NCBI RefSeq assembly: GCF_024347475.1
Contig: NZ_AP025488.1
Span: forward strand, 310,001-374,000
Origin: Vibrio fortis
GTDB lineage: Bacteria; Pseudomonadota; Gammaproteobacteria; Enterobacterales; Vibrionaceae
Length of the DNA: 64,000 bases
Direction: 5' to 3'
The notes below the pieces were generated by a model. That model had not been told where the DNA came from, ran no database searches, and saw nothing but the letters and a program-made list of their open reading frames with translations. The translations under genes were made by a program, and so were the position numbers. Shown piece after piece: positions 36,197-43,652 of this stretch; position 1 is the stretch's first letter, and each line of letters opens with the position of its first letter.

Positions 36197-36214
36197 TGTA
36201 AACAAGATGTTACA
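36197..36214. promoter_or_regulatory. TyrR/PhhR-type operator upstream of hpd
   Basis: TGTAAA-N6-GTTACA, one mismatch from the TyrR consensus. The rest of the 36078-36360 gap is AT-rich with no gene. Together with the box at 26814 it suggests common control of the Phe/Tyr pathway genes. Confidence 0.6.
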
Positions 36215-36367
36215 CCCAAGAGTAAGGGCTCTGAAAGTCAAACCAATCAAGCGATTGAACACTAAAAGCGTGGTTTACAAGACAGGCCAAGTGTGAATGA
36301 ATTGTTACAACAGGCTGATTGATTAAGTTTGTTGTCAAACGGATTAGAACATAACGCGCACAAAAAA

Positions 36368-36398
36368 ACGGGCCATACAAACAGTCTGTATGGCCCGT
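36368..36398 (-). terminator. Terminator of the hybrid kinase gene
   Basis: Twelve-base arms ACGGGCCATACA and TGTATGGCCCGT with a seven-base loop. The minus strand continues TTTTTTTG, a strong intrinsic terminator. Confidence 0.85.
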
Positions 36399-36422
36399 TG
36401 GTGTGTCTAGATGAGAGAAGAA

Positions 36423-38798
36423 CTAAATGATTTGCTGCTCCACTCCATCTTTGTCTTGTGCTTGCTTTGGCTGACTCAAGAACTTCTCAGCAGCGGCCAA
36501 CAGCTTATGCTGATTAACAGGCTTGGCGATGAACTCATCCATCCCAGCCTCAAAGCAGAGGTGCTTGTCTCTTTGCACCACGTTAGCGGTTAGGGCAACA
36601 ATGGGTACATGTCGCTCAGAGCCCTCTTCGATGGCACGAATCAACTTAGTTGCTTCAAAACCATCGAGTACTGGCATCTGGCAATCCATAAAGACAATTT
36701 TGTAATCCGCCTTTTGGTACATCTCAACGCCGATCTTACCGTTTTCAGCAATATCTACCTCAAGTCCCAGCTTTTTGATCATCATCTTGGCGACTTGCTG
36801 ATTCACTCGCGAATCTTCAACCACCAGCGCTTTGCCTTCAAATTGCGGCAGTGGTGCTTGCTCAACTTGAGGTTCTGCTTCAGGTGACGGTTGCTCAGTC
36901 GAAACAGACTTGAATGATACTTCACCTCGGTTGGCATAAGTGAAGCCCTTCTCAGAAGCGTGGTTTGAGAGGACACGGTTCACCGTCCACTTTAATTGGT
37001 TATCGTGGTAAGGACGCGCAATATACGCCACATAACCCACTTGCTTAGCTCTCTGCTCGTCCTCAAGGTGTGGATCTGCGGATATCATCACAAGGAGTGG
37101 GCACTGGTCATTGAATCGTTGCGTTAAGGTCTCCGCTAATTGGAATCCATCAACGGATGGCATTACCTTATCAATCAATATTAAATCGTAAGGGGTATTT
37201 TTCTCTAGCGAAGCTGCCACTAAGTTAACGGCCTCTTCAGCACCATCACAACTGACCGACTCGCAACCGAACGCTTTCAGTTGAGCGGAAGTAATGCGCA
37301 TATTCAGCTGACTGTCGTCCACTAGCAGCACCGAGACCTTGTTCATATCTACTTGGGTTTGTGTCACTTCACTGCACACATCAAAGTCAGCGGAGAAGTA
37401 GAACGAGCTGCCCTTACCTTCAATACTGTACAGTTCCAGCTTAGAGTCCATCAATGTGACAATTTTCTCACAGATCGCCAGACCTAGTCCGGTACCGCCA
37501 TAGTTTCGAGTAGTACTGCCATCAGCTTGTTGGAACTTCTCAAAGATGCTGACCTGCTTATCCTCTGCAATCCCGATCCCGCTGTCTTTCACTTCAAACT
37601 TAATTCGAACCTTGTCGCTGTTTGGGGCGCCATTCAATGATGGCTCTAAGAACAGGGAGAGCGTCACATGACCTTGTTCAGTGAATTTAATGGCATTGCC
37701 GACTAAATTATTCAGCACCTGACGCAGTTGAGTTCCATCACCTTTGATCACCGCTGGAATACGCGGGTCGGTTATCAATTGGAAGTTCAACGATTTTTGT
37801 TCAGCTTTAATACGGAATGTCGACTCTACATCATCAATAATATTGGCAATGCGGAAAGGCTCTGATTGTAAGTCGAGATGCCCAGCCTCAATCTTAGAGT
37901 AATCGAGTATGTCGTTGATAAGATCTAAGAGCGTCAATGATGAAGTGTTGAGCATGCGAACATACTCTTTTTGCTCTTTGGGCATATCCATATCCGCCAA
38001 CAACGATGATAAACCGATGATCCCATTCATTGGCGTGCGTATTTCATGGCTCATATTCGCCAGAAACTCACTCTTGTTTTGGTTAGCGACTTCAGCGGCT
38101 TCCTTGGCCTGCTTTAATTCTTCATATTGCTGACGAATACGTTCGATTGACTGGTTATAGCTGTACTCAAGAGTGGTGATTTCATCAGAGTAAGTATGTC
38201 CAACCGGTGCTAGTTTTTGCGGGCCGGCTTTCTGATCTTGTTCATCGATTTGAGAAGAGATGGTCATCAAACGTCGAACGACAAGGCGATAAACAACGGT
38301 CAGACACACAAGTGACAGCAGGAATACCTTCACTGCCTCAAATACGGCCAGAACCAATACTCGATCAACAAAATCATCCAAAATAAGGTTAAGGTCTGAC
38401 TGCACTGTCAATGTCGCGAGCGGGTATTCTTTCCCCCCCATCTTGTAAACCATATCCCAAGTTTTGGAATAGGCTCTACCGACAATGGGTTGCCCTAACT
38501 CAGTCACAACCTGGTTATCGTCTTCAATAAGAAGATAACTGACCGTAGGTAGCTGAAACACACTGTCTGCTTGTACTTGCAGTTGATCGCGATCCTCAAC
38601 CCAAAGGCTTGAGGTTAATCCAGGAAGGTGACCCGTTTTTACTTGGTCAATTTGAGTGCTGATGTAAGAAACGCGATCTTGGTACTCAACATATAGGCTG
38701 AGCCCTGTCACAATAACAGTGAACAAAGTGCTGATAGCGATAATAATCCCGATGAGTTGTCGAGATAATCCGATATAGCGCTTTCCTTGTTTCACCAT
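36423..38798 (-). CDS. Hybrid sensor histidine kinase with two receiver domains
   Basis: 791 residues: membrane helix near 14-36, a periplasmic sensor of about 115 residues, a second helix near 150-172, a linker with coiled coil, HisKA with [15 protein letters not shown] (His near 249), HATPase with N, G1 and G2 boxes ([22 protein letters not shown]), then receiver 1 (LIDKVMP, about 485-600) and receiver 2 ([14 protein letters not shown], about 650-770). No Hpt domain is attached, so the phosphate must go to a separate Hpt or regulator. It is divergent from a periplasmic solute-binding protein at 38885, which may present the ligand. Confidence 0.94.
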   Translation of the reverse strand: MVKQGKRYIGLSRQLIGIIIAISTLFTVIVTGLSLYVEYQDRVSYISTQIDQVKTGHLPGLTSSLWVEDRDQLQVQADSVFQLPTVSYLLIEDDNQVVTELGQPIVGRAYSKTWDMVYKMGGKEYPLATLTVQSDLNLILDDFVDRVLVLAVFEAVKVFLLSLVCLTVVYRLVVRRLMTISSQIDEQDQKAGPQKLAPVGHTYSDEITTLEYSYNQSIERIRQQYEELKQAKEAAEVANQNKSEFLANMSHEIRTPMNGIIGLSSLLADMDMPKEQKEYVRMLNTSSLTLLDLINDILDYSKIEAGHLDLQSEPFRIANIIDDVESTFRIKAEQKSLNFQLITDPRIPAVIKGDGTQLRQVLNNLVGNAIKFTEQGHVTLSLFLEPSLNGAPNSDKVRIKFEVKDSGIGIAEDKQVSIFEKFQQADGSTTRNYGGTGLGLAICEKIVTLMDSKLELYSIEGKGSSFYFSADFDVCSEVTQTQVDMNKVSVLLVDDSQLNMRITSAQLKAFGCESVSCDGAEEAVNLVAASLEKNTPYDLILIDKVMPSVDGFQLAETLTQRFNDQCPLLVMISADPHLEDEQRAKQVGYVAYIARPYHDNQLKWTVNRVLSNHASEKGFTYANRGEVSFKSVSTEQPSPEAEPQVEQAPLPQFEGKALVVEDSRVNQQVAKMMIKKLGLEVDIAENGKIGVEMYQKADYKIVFMDCQMPVLDGFEATKLIRAIEEGSERHVPIVALTANVVQRDKHLCFEAGMDEFIAKPVNQHKLLAAAEKFLSQPKQAQDKDGVEQQII

Positions 38799-38846
38799 AG
38801 ATAAGTTCCGTTTATTAAGTTTAGTAAATTACTATTACTCAACTAG

Positions 38847-38852
38847 TATAAT
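38847..38852 (+). promoter_or_regulatory. Predicted -10 element for the solute-binding protein gene
   Basis: Perfect TATAAT 32 bases before the ATG at 38885, in the 86-base gap shared with the divergent sensor kinase. The -35 match (TTAGTA-like near 38821) is poor and badly spaced. Confidence 0.4.
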
Positions 38853-38884
38853 AGTAGTCGTCCTACAAATAACCAGGGAAGGTT

Positions 38885-39643
38885 ATGAAAAAATATCTTC
38901 TTTCAACTGCAATAGCAGCTTTATTTTCAAGTGGTTACGCGTTTTCGTCCGAACCACTCCATCACTACATCATTGCAAGCCAAGCTCAACCTTTTCAAAT
39001 AGAAAAAGAAGGCGGTGCGCATGAAGGCATGGTGACAGACATCGTCGAGGCCGTCTTCCAAGACAGCAACTACGACATCAACTATCACACCTACCCATTT
39101 AATCGCATGATCTCTAAGCTTGAAGCTCGAGAAAACGACAACTGGGTAACCTATGGCAGCCCAAGCTGGGGAAATATCCAAGCTGAGAACCTCTCAGACA
39201 TCCCAATTTACAATGTAAAACACGCTCTACTGAGCAGCAGTAAGAAACCATTTGAGTTCAATAGCATCGACGATCTAGAAGGCAAGGCAGTGGTACTGCT
39301 GCTGGGGTTTGAATACCCAAACCTTGATCCTTATATTGCCGAAGGCAAACTCAATGAAATTCGAGTGAAAGACTATACTGCCGCTTTCCGTGTACTGAAT
39401 CGAACTCCTGGAGACACTGTGTTTGTCGAAATGGAGTCACGAATCAAGTACAACCTCAACGATCAAAACCTTGATATCAATGACTACCAGCTACAAAGGT
39501 TTGGTTCGGTAATTAATGATTACCCTATTCACCTCGCCTTTGACCCTCAAATGAAGCCTGAACTGCAATCATTTATCAATCAGCGCTTAGTAGAAATGAG
39601 AGATAATGGGCAACTTGATGATATTGTTAACAAATATCTTTAA
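38885..39643 (+). CDS. Periplasmic solute-binding protein, SBP_bac_3 family
   Basis: 252 residues with a signal peptide (MKKYLLSTAIAALFSSGYAFS, cut near 21). The mature protein fits the family-3 binding fold, with EGMVTDIVEAVFQ near 48-60 and NGQLDDIVNKYL at the end. No ABC permease or ATPase gene accompanies it. Its divergent neighbour is a hybrid kinase with a periplasmic sensor, so it may be a signal receptor rather than an uptake component. GGGAAGG precedes the ATG. Confidence 0.85.
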   Translation: MKKYLLSTAIAALFSSGYAFSSEPLHHYIIASQAQPFQIEKEGGAHEGMVTDIVEAVFQDSNYDINYHTYPFNRMISKLEARENDNWVTYGSPSWGNIQAENLSDIPIYNVKHALLSSSKKPFEFNSIDDLEGKAVVLLLGFEYPNLDPYIAEGKLNEIRVKDYTAAFRVLNRTPGDTVFVEMESRIKYNLNDQNLDINDYQLQRFGSVINDYPIHLAFDPQMKPELQSFINQRLVEMRDNGQLDDIVNKYL

Positions 39644-39680
39644 TTCACCCACACACCTTTGATCAACCTTTGCAAAAATT

Positions 39681-39705
39681 AAGCCTCAAGTATCACTTGG
39701 GGCTT
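39681..39705. terminator. Terminator between the solute-binding protein and NADAR genes
   Basis: Arms AAGCCTCAAG and CTTGGGGCTT with a five-base loop and TTTTTAG on the plus side. Confidence 0.7.
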
Positions 39706-39718
39706 TTTAGTATCGTGA

Positions 39719-40267
39719 TTAGTATTGCGCCTTGAAGCTTTCTCTTGGACGTGCAAACAACAGTGGCACAGAAAACAAATCTCGCTCACGGTGTGTTTCC
39801 ATCGGCTTTAAACAGACAGGCTGAGCGTTAAGCTGGCTGCGCACGCTCATCAAGATTCTACCAAGATGATTTTCACCCTTGCCATCTCCCCCATCTCCCC
39901 AAAAGCTATCTTTGTGGGAATGCTCTTTAATCACTGAATCACCCGTATTGATAAGAAACAGTGCGAAGCAAGGATTCTGTTTGAATTTCTCAGTCACGAT
40001 AAAGCGCATAACGTCCACACGAATGTCATACCAATCGTCACGCACTTGTGCATCAAAGTCACGACTCAGTGAAAAAGCTTCTGCGGGCGAGCTTGCTGTG
40101 TATATCTGTTGCCTCAGCTTTTCACAGGTAAACTTCATTGCTTGATAATAGTGCTCGCTGGTGGCCCACACCTTGTCTCCCACACGAATTGGGCAAGCCG
40201 CAAAATTTGAAAGGTAACCATTTGGATCTTCGGGCTCATAAAACAGAACCTCTTTGTGACTCGCCAT
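39719..40267 (-). CDS. NADAR (DUF1768, YbiA-like) family protein
   Basis: 182 residues. NADAR-domain landmarks: YLSNFAACPI near 18-27, ATSEHYYQAMKF near 35-46, and the C-terminal WGDGGDGKGENHLGRILM near 123-140. E. coli YbiA is an N-glycosidase acting on riboflavin-pathway intermediates; other NADAR enzymes remove ADP-ribose from guanine in DNA. Which activity applies here cannot be told. No toxin or phage gene is beside it. ATG 40267 has GAGGAG upstream. Confidence 0.88.
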   Translation of the reverse strand: MASHKEVLFYEPEDPNGYLSNFAACPIRVGDKVWATSEHYYQAMKFTCEKLRQQIYTASSPAEAFSLSRDFDAQVRDDWYDIRVDVMRFIVTEKFKQNPCFALFLINTGDSVIKEHSHKDSFWGDGGDGKGENHLGRILMSVRSQLNAQPVCLKPMETHRERDLFSVPLLFARPRESFKAQY

Positions 40268-40472
40268 TGTCTACTCCTCACCAACAGTGCATCCCAGCGC
40301 CTATCTTTTCTTTTAAAACTAGTGCTGCGTAATGGTAGTGTCAAATAGGGGGAGCTTATGATTTATGAGTCTGTGAATGGGGTTCACTAAAGTGGTAGGA
40401 ATAGAGTGCAGTATAATGGAGCATGAGACAGATAGAGCAGCATTGCGCTGCTCTAAAAGAACTGATCAAAGA

Positions 40473-40667
40473 TCAATGAATCAAGCCTAATTCTCTCGCT
40501 TCTTCAAGGCTCAAACCGCTTTCTCTAATTTCTCTAAGAGCCTCAATACGACGGCGAGCTTCAGCCGATTTCATCTGTTTCTCTGGTTTTAGGGATACTT
40601 CTTCATCACCATCCCACTTGTTTGCGATATTCGTCATTTCATCATGGTTGATTGAATTAATGGACAT
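40473..40667 (-). CDS. Small basic conserved protein (PA3496-like family)
   Basis: 64 residues. The N-terminal half is acidic; the C-terminal half has AEARRRIEALREIRESGLSLEEA, like the short family typified by Pseudomonas PA3496. The ATG at 40667 has a strong GGAGG seven bases upstream; the same frame runs farther up to 40796 but without a ribosome site. No membrane segment. Function unknown; the database label 'envelope integrity' is not supported by anything visible here. Confidence 0.62.
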   Translation of the reverse strand: MSINSINHDEMTNIANKWDGDEEVSLKPEKQMKSAEARRRIEALREIRESGLSLEEARELGLIH

Positions 40668-40989
40668 GTTTTCCTCCGAAAAGCACCATGTAATGGACAG
40701 GTAATCTGTAGCAAATGCCATTTCTGTTGTTAAGAATTTCTGTACCGAAATGTGATGATTCCGACGCTTCATAAAGCTAATTAACAAATGCCTCATTTAT
40801 ACTTTGCCAAGCCGAATTTATGCCATTACATTTAAAAGATTCCCCATAAGAAATGTGGTTTGATCTAACTCTCACTTTCGTGGCCTCCCAGACGACTTGC
40901 TCCCCTGAAATTTCCTGCAAACGGATACAAATTAATTACGAGTCACTTCAATATTTCTGAGCTCTTTACTTTCCCTATAAGTACAACAT

Positions 40990-41014
40990 GATATTGATAA
41001 TAATTATCAATATC
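40990..41014 (+). promoter_or_regulatory. Fur box upstream of the OppD/OppF-like ATPase genes
   Basis: A 25-base palindrome, GATATTGATAAT-A-ATTATCAATATC, perfect except for its central base and containing overlapping GATAAT-type hexamers of the Fur consensus. It lies 16 bases before the ATG at 41031, where iron-loaded Fur would block transcription. The rest of 40668-40989 is AT-rich and without a gene. Confidence 0.8.
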
Positions 41015-41030
41015 ATAACGAGCGATAACT

Positions 41031-41855
41031 ATGTCCAGTGAACTAAAAAGCGCGCCACTGATTGAGGTAAAAAACCTCTGTGTCGACTACATCACCGACG
41101 ATGGTGACTTCAATGCGGTTAAGTCTGTGAGCTTCCATATTGGCAGAGGAGAAATCTTTGGCCTTGCCGGTGAATCAGGGTGTGGCAAAAGCACCATCGC
41201 CTTTGCCATTAACCGTCTACACAAGCCGCCTGCCTTTATTTCTGGTGGCGAGATCTTGTTTGATGGACAAGATCTATTGAAACTCTCCGATTCTCAACTC
41301 AACACATTACGCTGGAGCGAGATTGCCATGGTGTTCCAAAGTGCCATGAACTCTCTAAATCCAGTATTGACCATCCAAGAGCAGTTCGCCGATGTACTTC
41401 GTCATCACAAAGGAATGAACGACGAGCAAGCTAAAGACCGAGCCGAGAAGCTGTTAGATCTGGTCAACATCCCTCGCAATCGTCTTCCTGAGTATCCTCA
41501 CCAGTTTAGTGGTGGGATGCGACAACGCCTAGTTATTGCCATTGCACTAGCATTGAATCCCAAGCTAATCATCATGGACGAGCCAACAACCGCGCTTGAT
41601 GTGGTAGTACAGCGGGAGATCTTGCAACAGATACACCAACTAAGAGAAGAGTTCGGTTTCTCTATCCTATTCATCACCCATGACTTGGCGCTAATGAGCC
41701 AATTGTGCGATCGCATTGCCATTATGCGCTATGGCCAGATTGTCGAAGTCAACGATGCCCATGAAATCCGTAACAACCCACAGCACGAGTACACCCAAAA
41801 ACTATGGAGTTCATTCCCAAATATTCACGAACAGTCACACGCGATTGCGAGCTAG
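41031..41855 (+). CDS. ABC transporter ATP-binding protein, OppD/DppD-like
   Basis: 274 residues with Walker A GESGCGKST near 42-50, Q-loop (MVFQSAMNSLNPVLTI), signature FSGGMRQR, Walker B LIIMDEPTTALD and switch His (ITHD). The MNSLNP insertion after the Q-loop marks the oligopeptide/nickel/oligosaccharide group. Unlike full OppD (about 330 residues), the C-terminal extension with the iron-sulfur-like Cys cluster is absent. The Fur box in front suggests an iron-related cargo such as a siderophore or heme-linked peptide. No permease or binding protein is encoded nearby. Confidence 0.93.
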   Translation: MSSELKSAPLIEVKNLCVDYITDDGDFNAVKSVSFHIGRGEIFGLAGESGCGKSTIAFAINRLHKPPAFISGGEILFDGQDLLKLSDSQLNTLRWSEIAMVFQSAMNSLNPVLTIQEQFADVLRHHKGMNDEQAKDRAEKLLDLVNIPRNRLPEYPHQFSGGMRQRLVIAIALALNPKLIIMDEPTTALDVVVQREILQQIHQLREEFGFSILFITHDLALMSQLCDRIAIMRYGQIVEVNDAHEIRNNPQHEYTQKLWSSFPNIHEQSHAIAS

Positions 41856-41861
41856 GAGATC

Positions 41862-42797
41862 ATGATGCAAAAACCAATTATTCAGGTTAAGAACGTCGTT
41901 AAAGAGTTCACGGTCGGTGGTGGACTGGGCAAAGAAGAGATTTTCAGAGCACTACATGGCGTCAGCTTTGACCTCTACGCAGGGAAGACTTTGGCGTTGG
42001 TGGGTGAATCAGGTTGTGGTAAAAGCACCTGTGCAAGATTGATGACCAAGGTCTACCCTGCCACCGAAGGTGAGATTTTGTTTAACGGTCAGGACATCTC
42101 TACGCTTAAAAGTCGCAAAGAGATTCTAGATTACCGCAGCAAGGTACAAATGGTATTCCAAGACCCATTTGGCTCACTCAATCCGACTCACACCATAGAG
42201 CACCATCTAACTCGCCCGCTTAAGATTCATAAACAGGTAGACTCAAAACAAGCGCTTGAGAGCCGCCTCAAGGAGTTATTAGATCTGGTCGAGCTTCCTA
42301 TCGAAACTTTGGCTAAGTACCCACATGAGCTCAGTGGAGGCCAAAGACAGCGTGTTAATCTAGCAAGAGCACTCGGTGTGGGCGCACAAGTGATTTTGGC
42401 TGACGAGCCGACCTCAATGCTCGATGTATCAATTCGTTTGGGCGTATTAAACCTCATGCAAAGAATGAAGAAGGAGCTCGGTATCGGTTTCCTTTACATC
42501 ACCCACGATCTCGCGACCGCTCACTACATAGCAGAAGAGACCGCGGTCATGTACAAAGGGCAGATCGTCGAATGGGGATCAACTCAATCGATCCTAACCA
42601 ACCCGCAGCACCCCTACACCAAGCTGCTGATTTCAGCAGTACCGGATCCCGATCTTCCATTTGGCGAACTAGTAAAAAATGAACCAAACTATTCAGTAGA
42701 TGCCGACCTCGTACGCGAGCGGAGCAGTATTATTCAGCATCAAGTGAATCAAGTTGCTGAAAATCATTTTGTAAAACATTGGGATAGTGTTGCATGA
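41862..42797 (+). CDS. ABC transporter ATP-binding protein, OppF/DppF-like
   Basis: 311 residues with Walker A GESGCGKST near 49-57, QMVFQDPFGSLNP, signature LSGGQRQR, Walker B VILADEPTSMLD and ITHD. The C-terminal NPQHPYTKLL...VPDPD segment is the oligopeptide_HPY extension typical of OppF. The partner of the preceding ATPase, with a six-base gap; AGGAGATC precedes the start. It overlaps the next gene by four bases (ATGA). A heterodimeric ATPase pair is expected, and the permeases must come from elsewhere. Confidence 0.93.
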   Translation: MMQKPIIQVKNVVKEFTVGGGLGKEEIFRALHGVSFDLYAGKTLALVGESGCGKSTCARLMTKVYPATEGEILFNGQDISTLKSRKEILDYRSKVQMVFQDPFGSLNPTHTIEHHLTRPLKIHKQVDSKQALESRLKELLDLVELPIETLAKYPHELSGGQRQRVNLARALGVGAQVILADEPTSMLDVSIRLGVLNLMQRMKKELGIGFLYITHDLATAHYIAEETAVMYKGQIVEWGSTQSILTNPQHPYTKLLISAVPDPDLPFGELVKNEPNYSVDADLVRERSSIIQHQVNQVAENHFVKHWDSVA

Positions 42798-43270
42798 ATG
42801 AATTAGACGCATGGTTAGAGAGTATCGAAACTTGGTATCGCTCTCGAAAGCATGATCAAGTAAGCAAACTTGAAAGTCTGATCTTAACGCCTCCAGATGC
42901 GATCTGGGGGCCGTTGATCAACGACAAGCAGAGTAAGGCGATTGCATGTTGGCTCGATGGTTGTTTACGAGTTTATATCCACTACAAACAATCCACTATC
43001 GACCAGTCAGATAAAGCCTTTCAATTCGTGATGTTTGCTTATAGTAAGCTGCAAGCGGTATCGAGTGATGCTGCGGCGGAAACAGAACTGCGCGACTGGT
43101 GCACGAAACGTATGCAACATTTATGCGTGCTTGCGCTCGAATTTGCTAACCAGCAACAAGACCCACGTTGGCAAGGCGAGTCGGAAAGATTGATCGAATC
43201 CCATGTAAAATTCATGACTCATCATCCGCATAACGGTGATCAAGTGAATCAACCGTCTCACGTTCATTGA
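42794..43270 (+). CDS. Uncharacterised protein of the Fur-box operon
   Basis: 158 residues, soluble and mainly helical, with no signal peptide or membrane segment and no recognised family. Conserved-looking features are WLESIETWYRSRKHD near 7-21 and WLDGCLRVYIHYKQS near 52-66; the end is His-rich. Its start overlaps the stop of the OppF-like gene, so it is translated with the ATPases and probably belongs to the same function. Its last 59 bases overlap a possible small gene on the other strand. Confidence 0.7.
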   Translation: MNELDAWLESIETWYRSRKHDQVSKLESLILTPPDAIWGPLINDKQSKAIACWLDGCLRVYIHYKQSTIDQSDKAFQFVMFAYSKLQAVSSDAAAETELRDWCTKRMQHLCVLALEFANQQQDPRWQGESERLIESHVKFMTHHPHNGDQVNQPSHVH

Positions 43271-43400
43271 TCGCGGAAAGATGATCAAGGAAATCACGGC
43301 TAATTTTGATCTCACTCTTGATCATGCTTTCGATACTGAGACCAGAACAACGCCCAATAATCACTTTGATGGCACGTTTAGCCACTGATTTTTTAGGCAA
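43212..43400 (-). CDS. Possible small protein downstream of rctB
   Basis: An open frame of 62 codons with an N-terminal Lys/Arg-rich part and a helical middle (SIESMIKSEIKISRDFLDHL). It begins with TTG directly after the T-run of the rctB terminator and has no ribosome site, so translation from there is doubtful; an internal ATG near 43325 is possible. It overlaps the end of the 158-residue protein gene. Two RctB-type sites lie inside it. It could be a decayed gene or chance. Confidence 0.25.
   Translation of the reverse strand: MPKKSVAKRAIKVIIGRCSGLSIESMIKSEIKISRDFLDHLSAINERETVDSLDHRYADDES
43243..43325. promoter_or_regulatory. Cluster of RctB-iteron-like sites outside ori2
   Basis: GGAAAGATGATCAAGG (43275-43290) and, inverted, CTTGATCATGCTTTCG (43317-43332), whose complement CGAAAGCATGATCAAG matches the ori2 iteron flank CCGAAAGCATGATCA very closely. 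A partial GATCAAG lies at 43239. They are about 2.5 kb from the ori2 array, beyond the end of rctB. Confidence 0.45.
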
Positions 43401-43406
43401 AAAAAA

Positions 43407-43427
43407 GCGAGCTCCAGTGGAACTCGC
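43407..43427 (-). terminator. Terminator of rctB
   Basis: Arms GCGAGCTCC and GGAACTCGC with one mismatch and a three-base loop; the minus strand continues with TTTTTTTT. Located 226 bases after the rctB stop. The 43428-43652 stretch holds no convincing gene. Confidence 0.7.
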
Positions 43428-43652
43428 GAAAAATCTATTCAGTATGATGTAACAAAATATGAGCCAATCTATTAATCATAAGAAAGGACAAAAGGTTGTC
43501 TATTCGGGATAAATAATAACCAGTGGCATCATGCTCAATGTCAGTGAATTGTCAGCGTTAGGTGCGTTTACCATCAATATCCAATCAATTTCATGAAACG
43601 ATTCATCGAGTCACTATTTCGTCAACTTCTAGCCTATTCAGAAGCAATCAAC

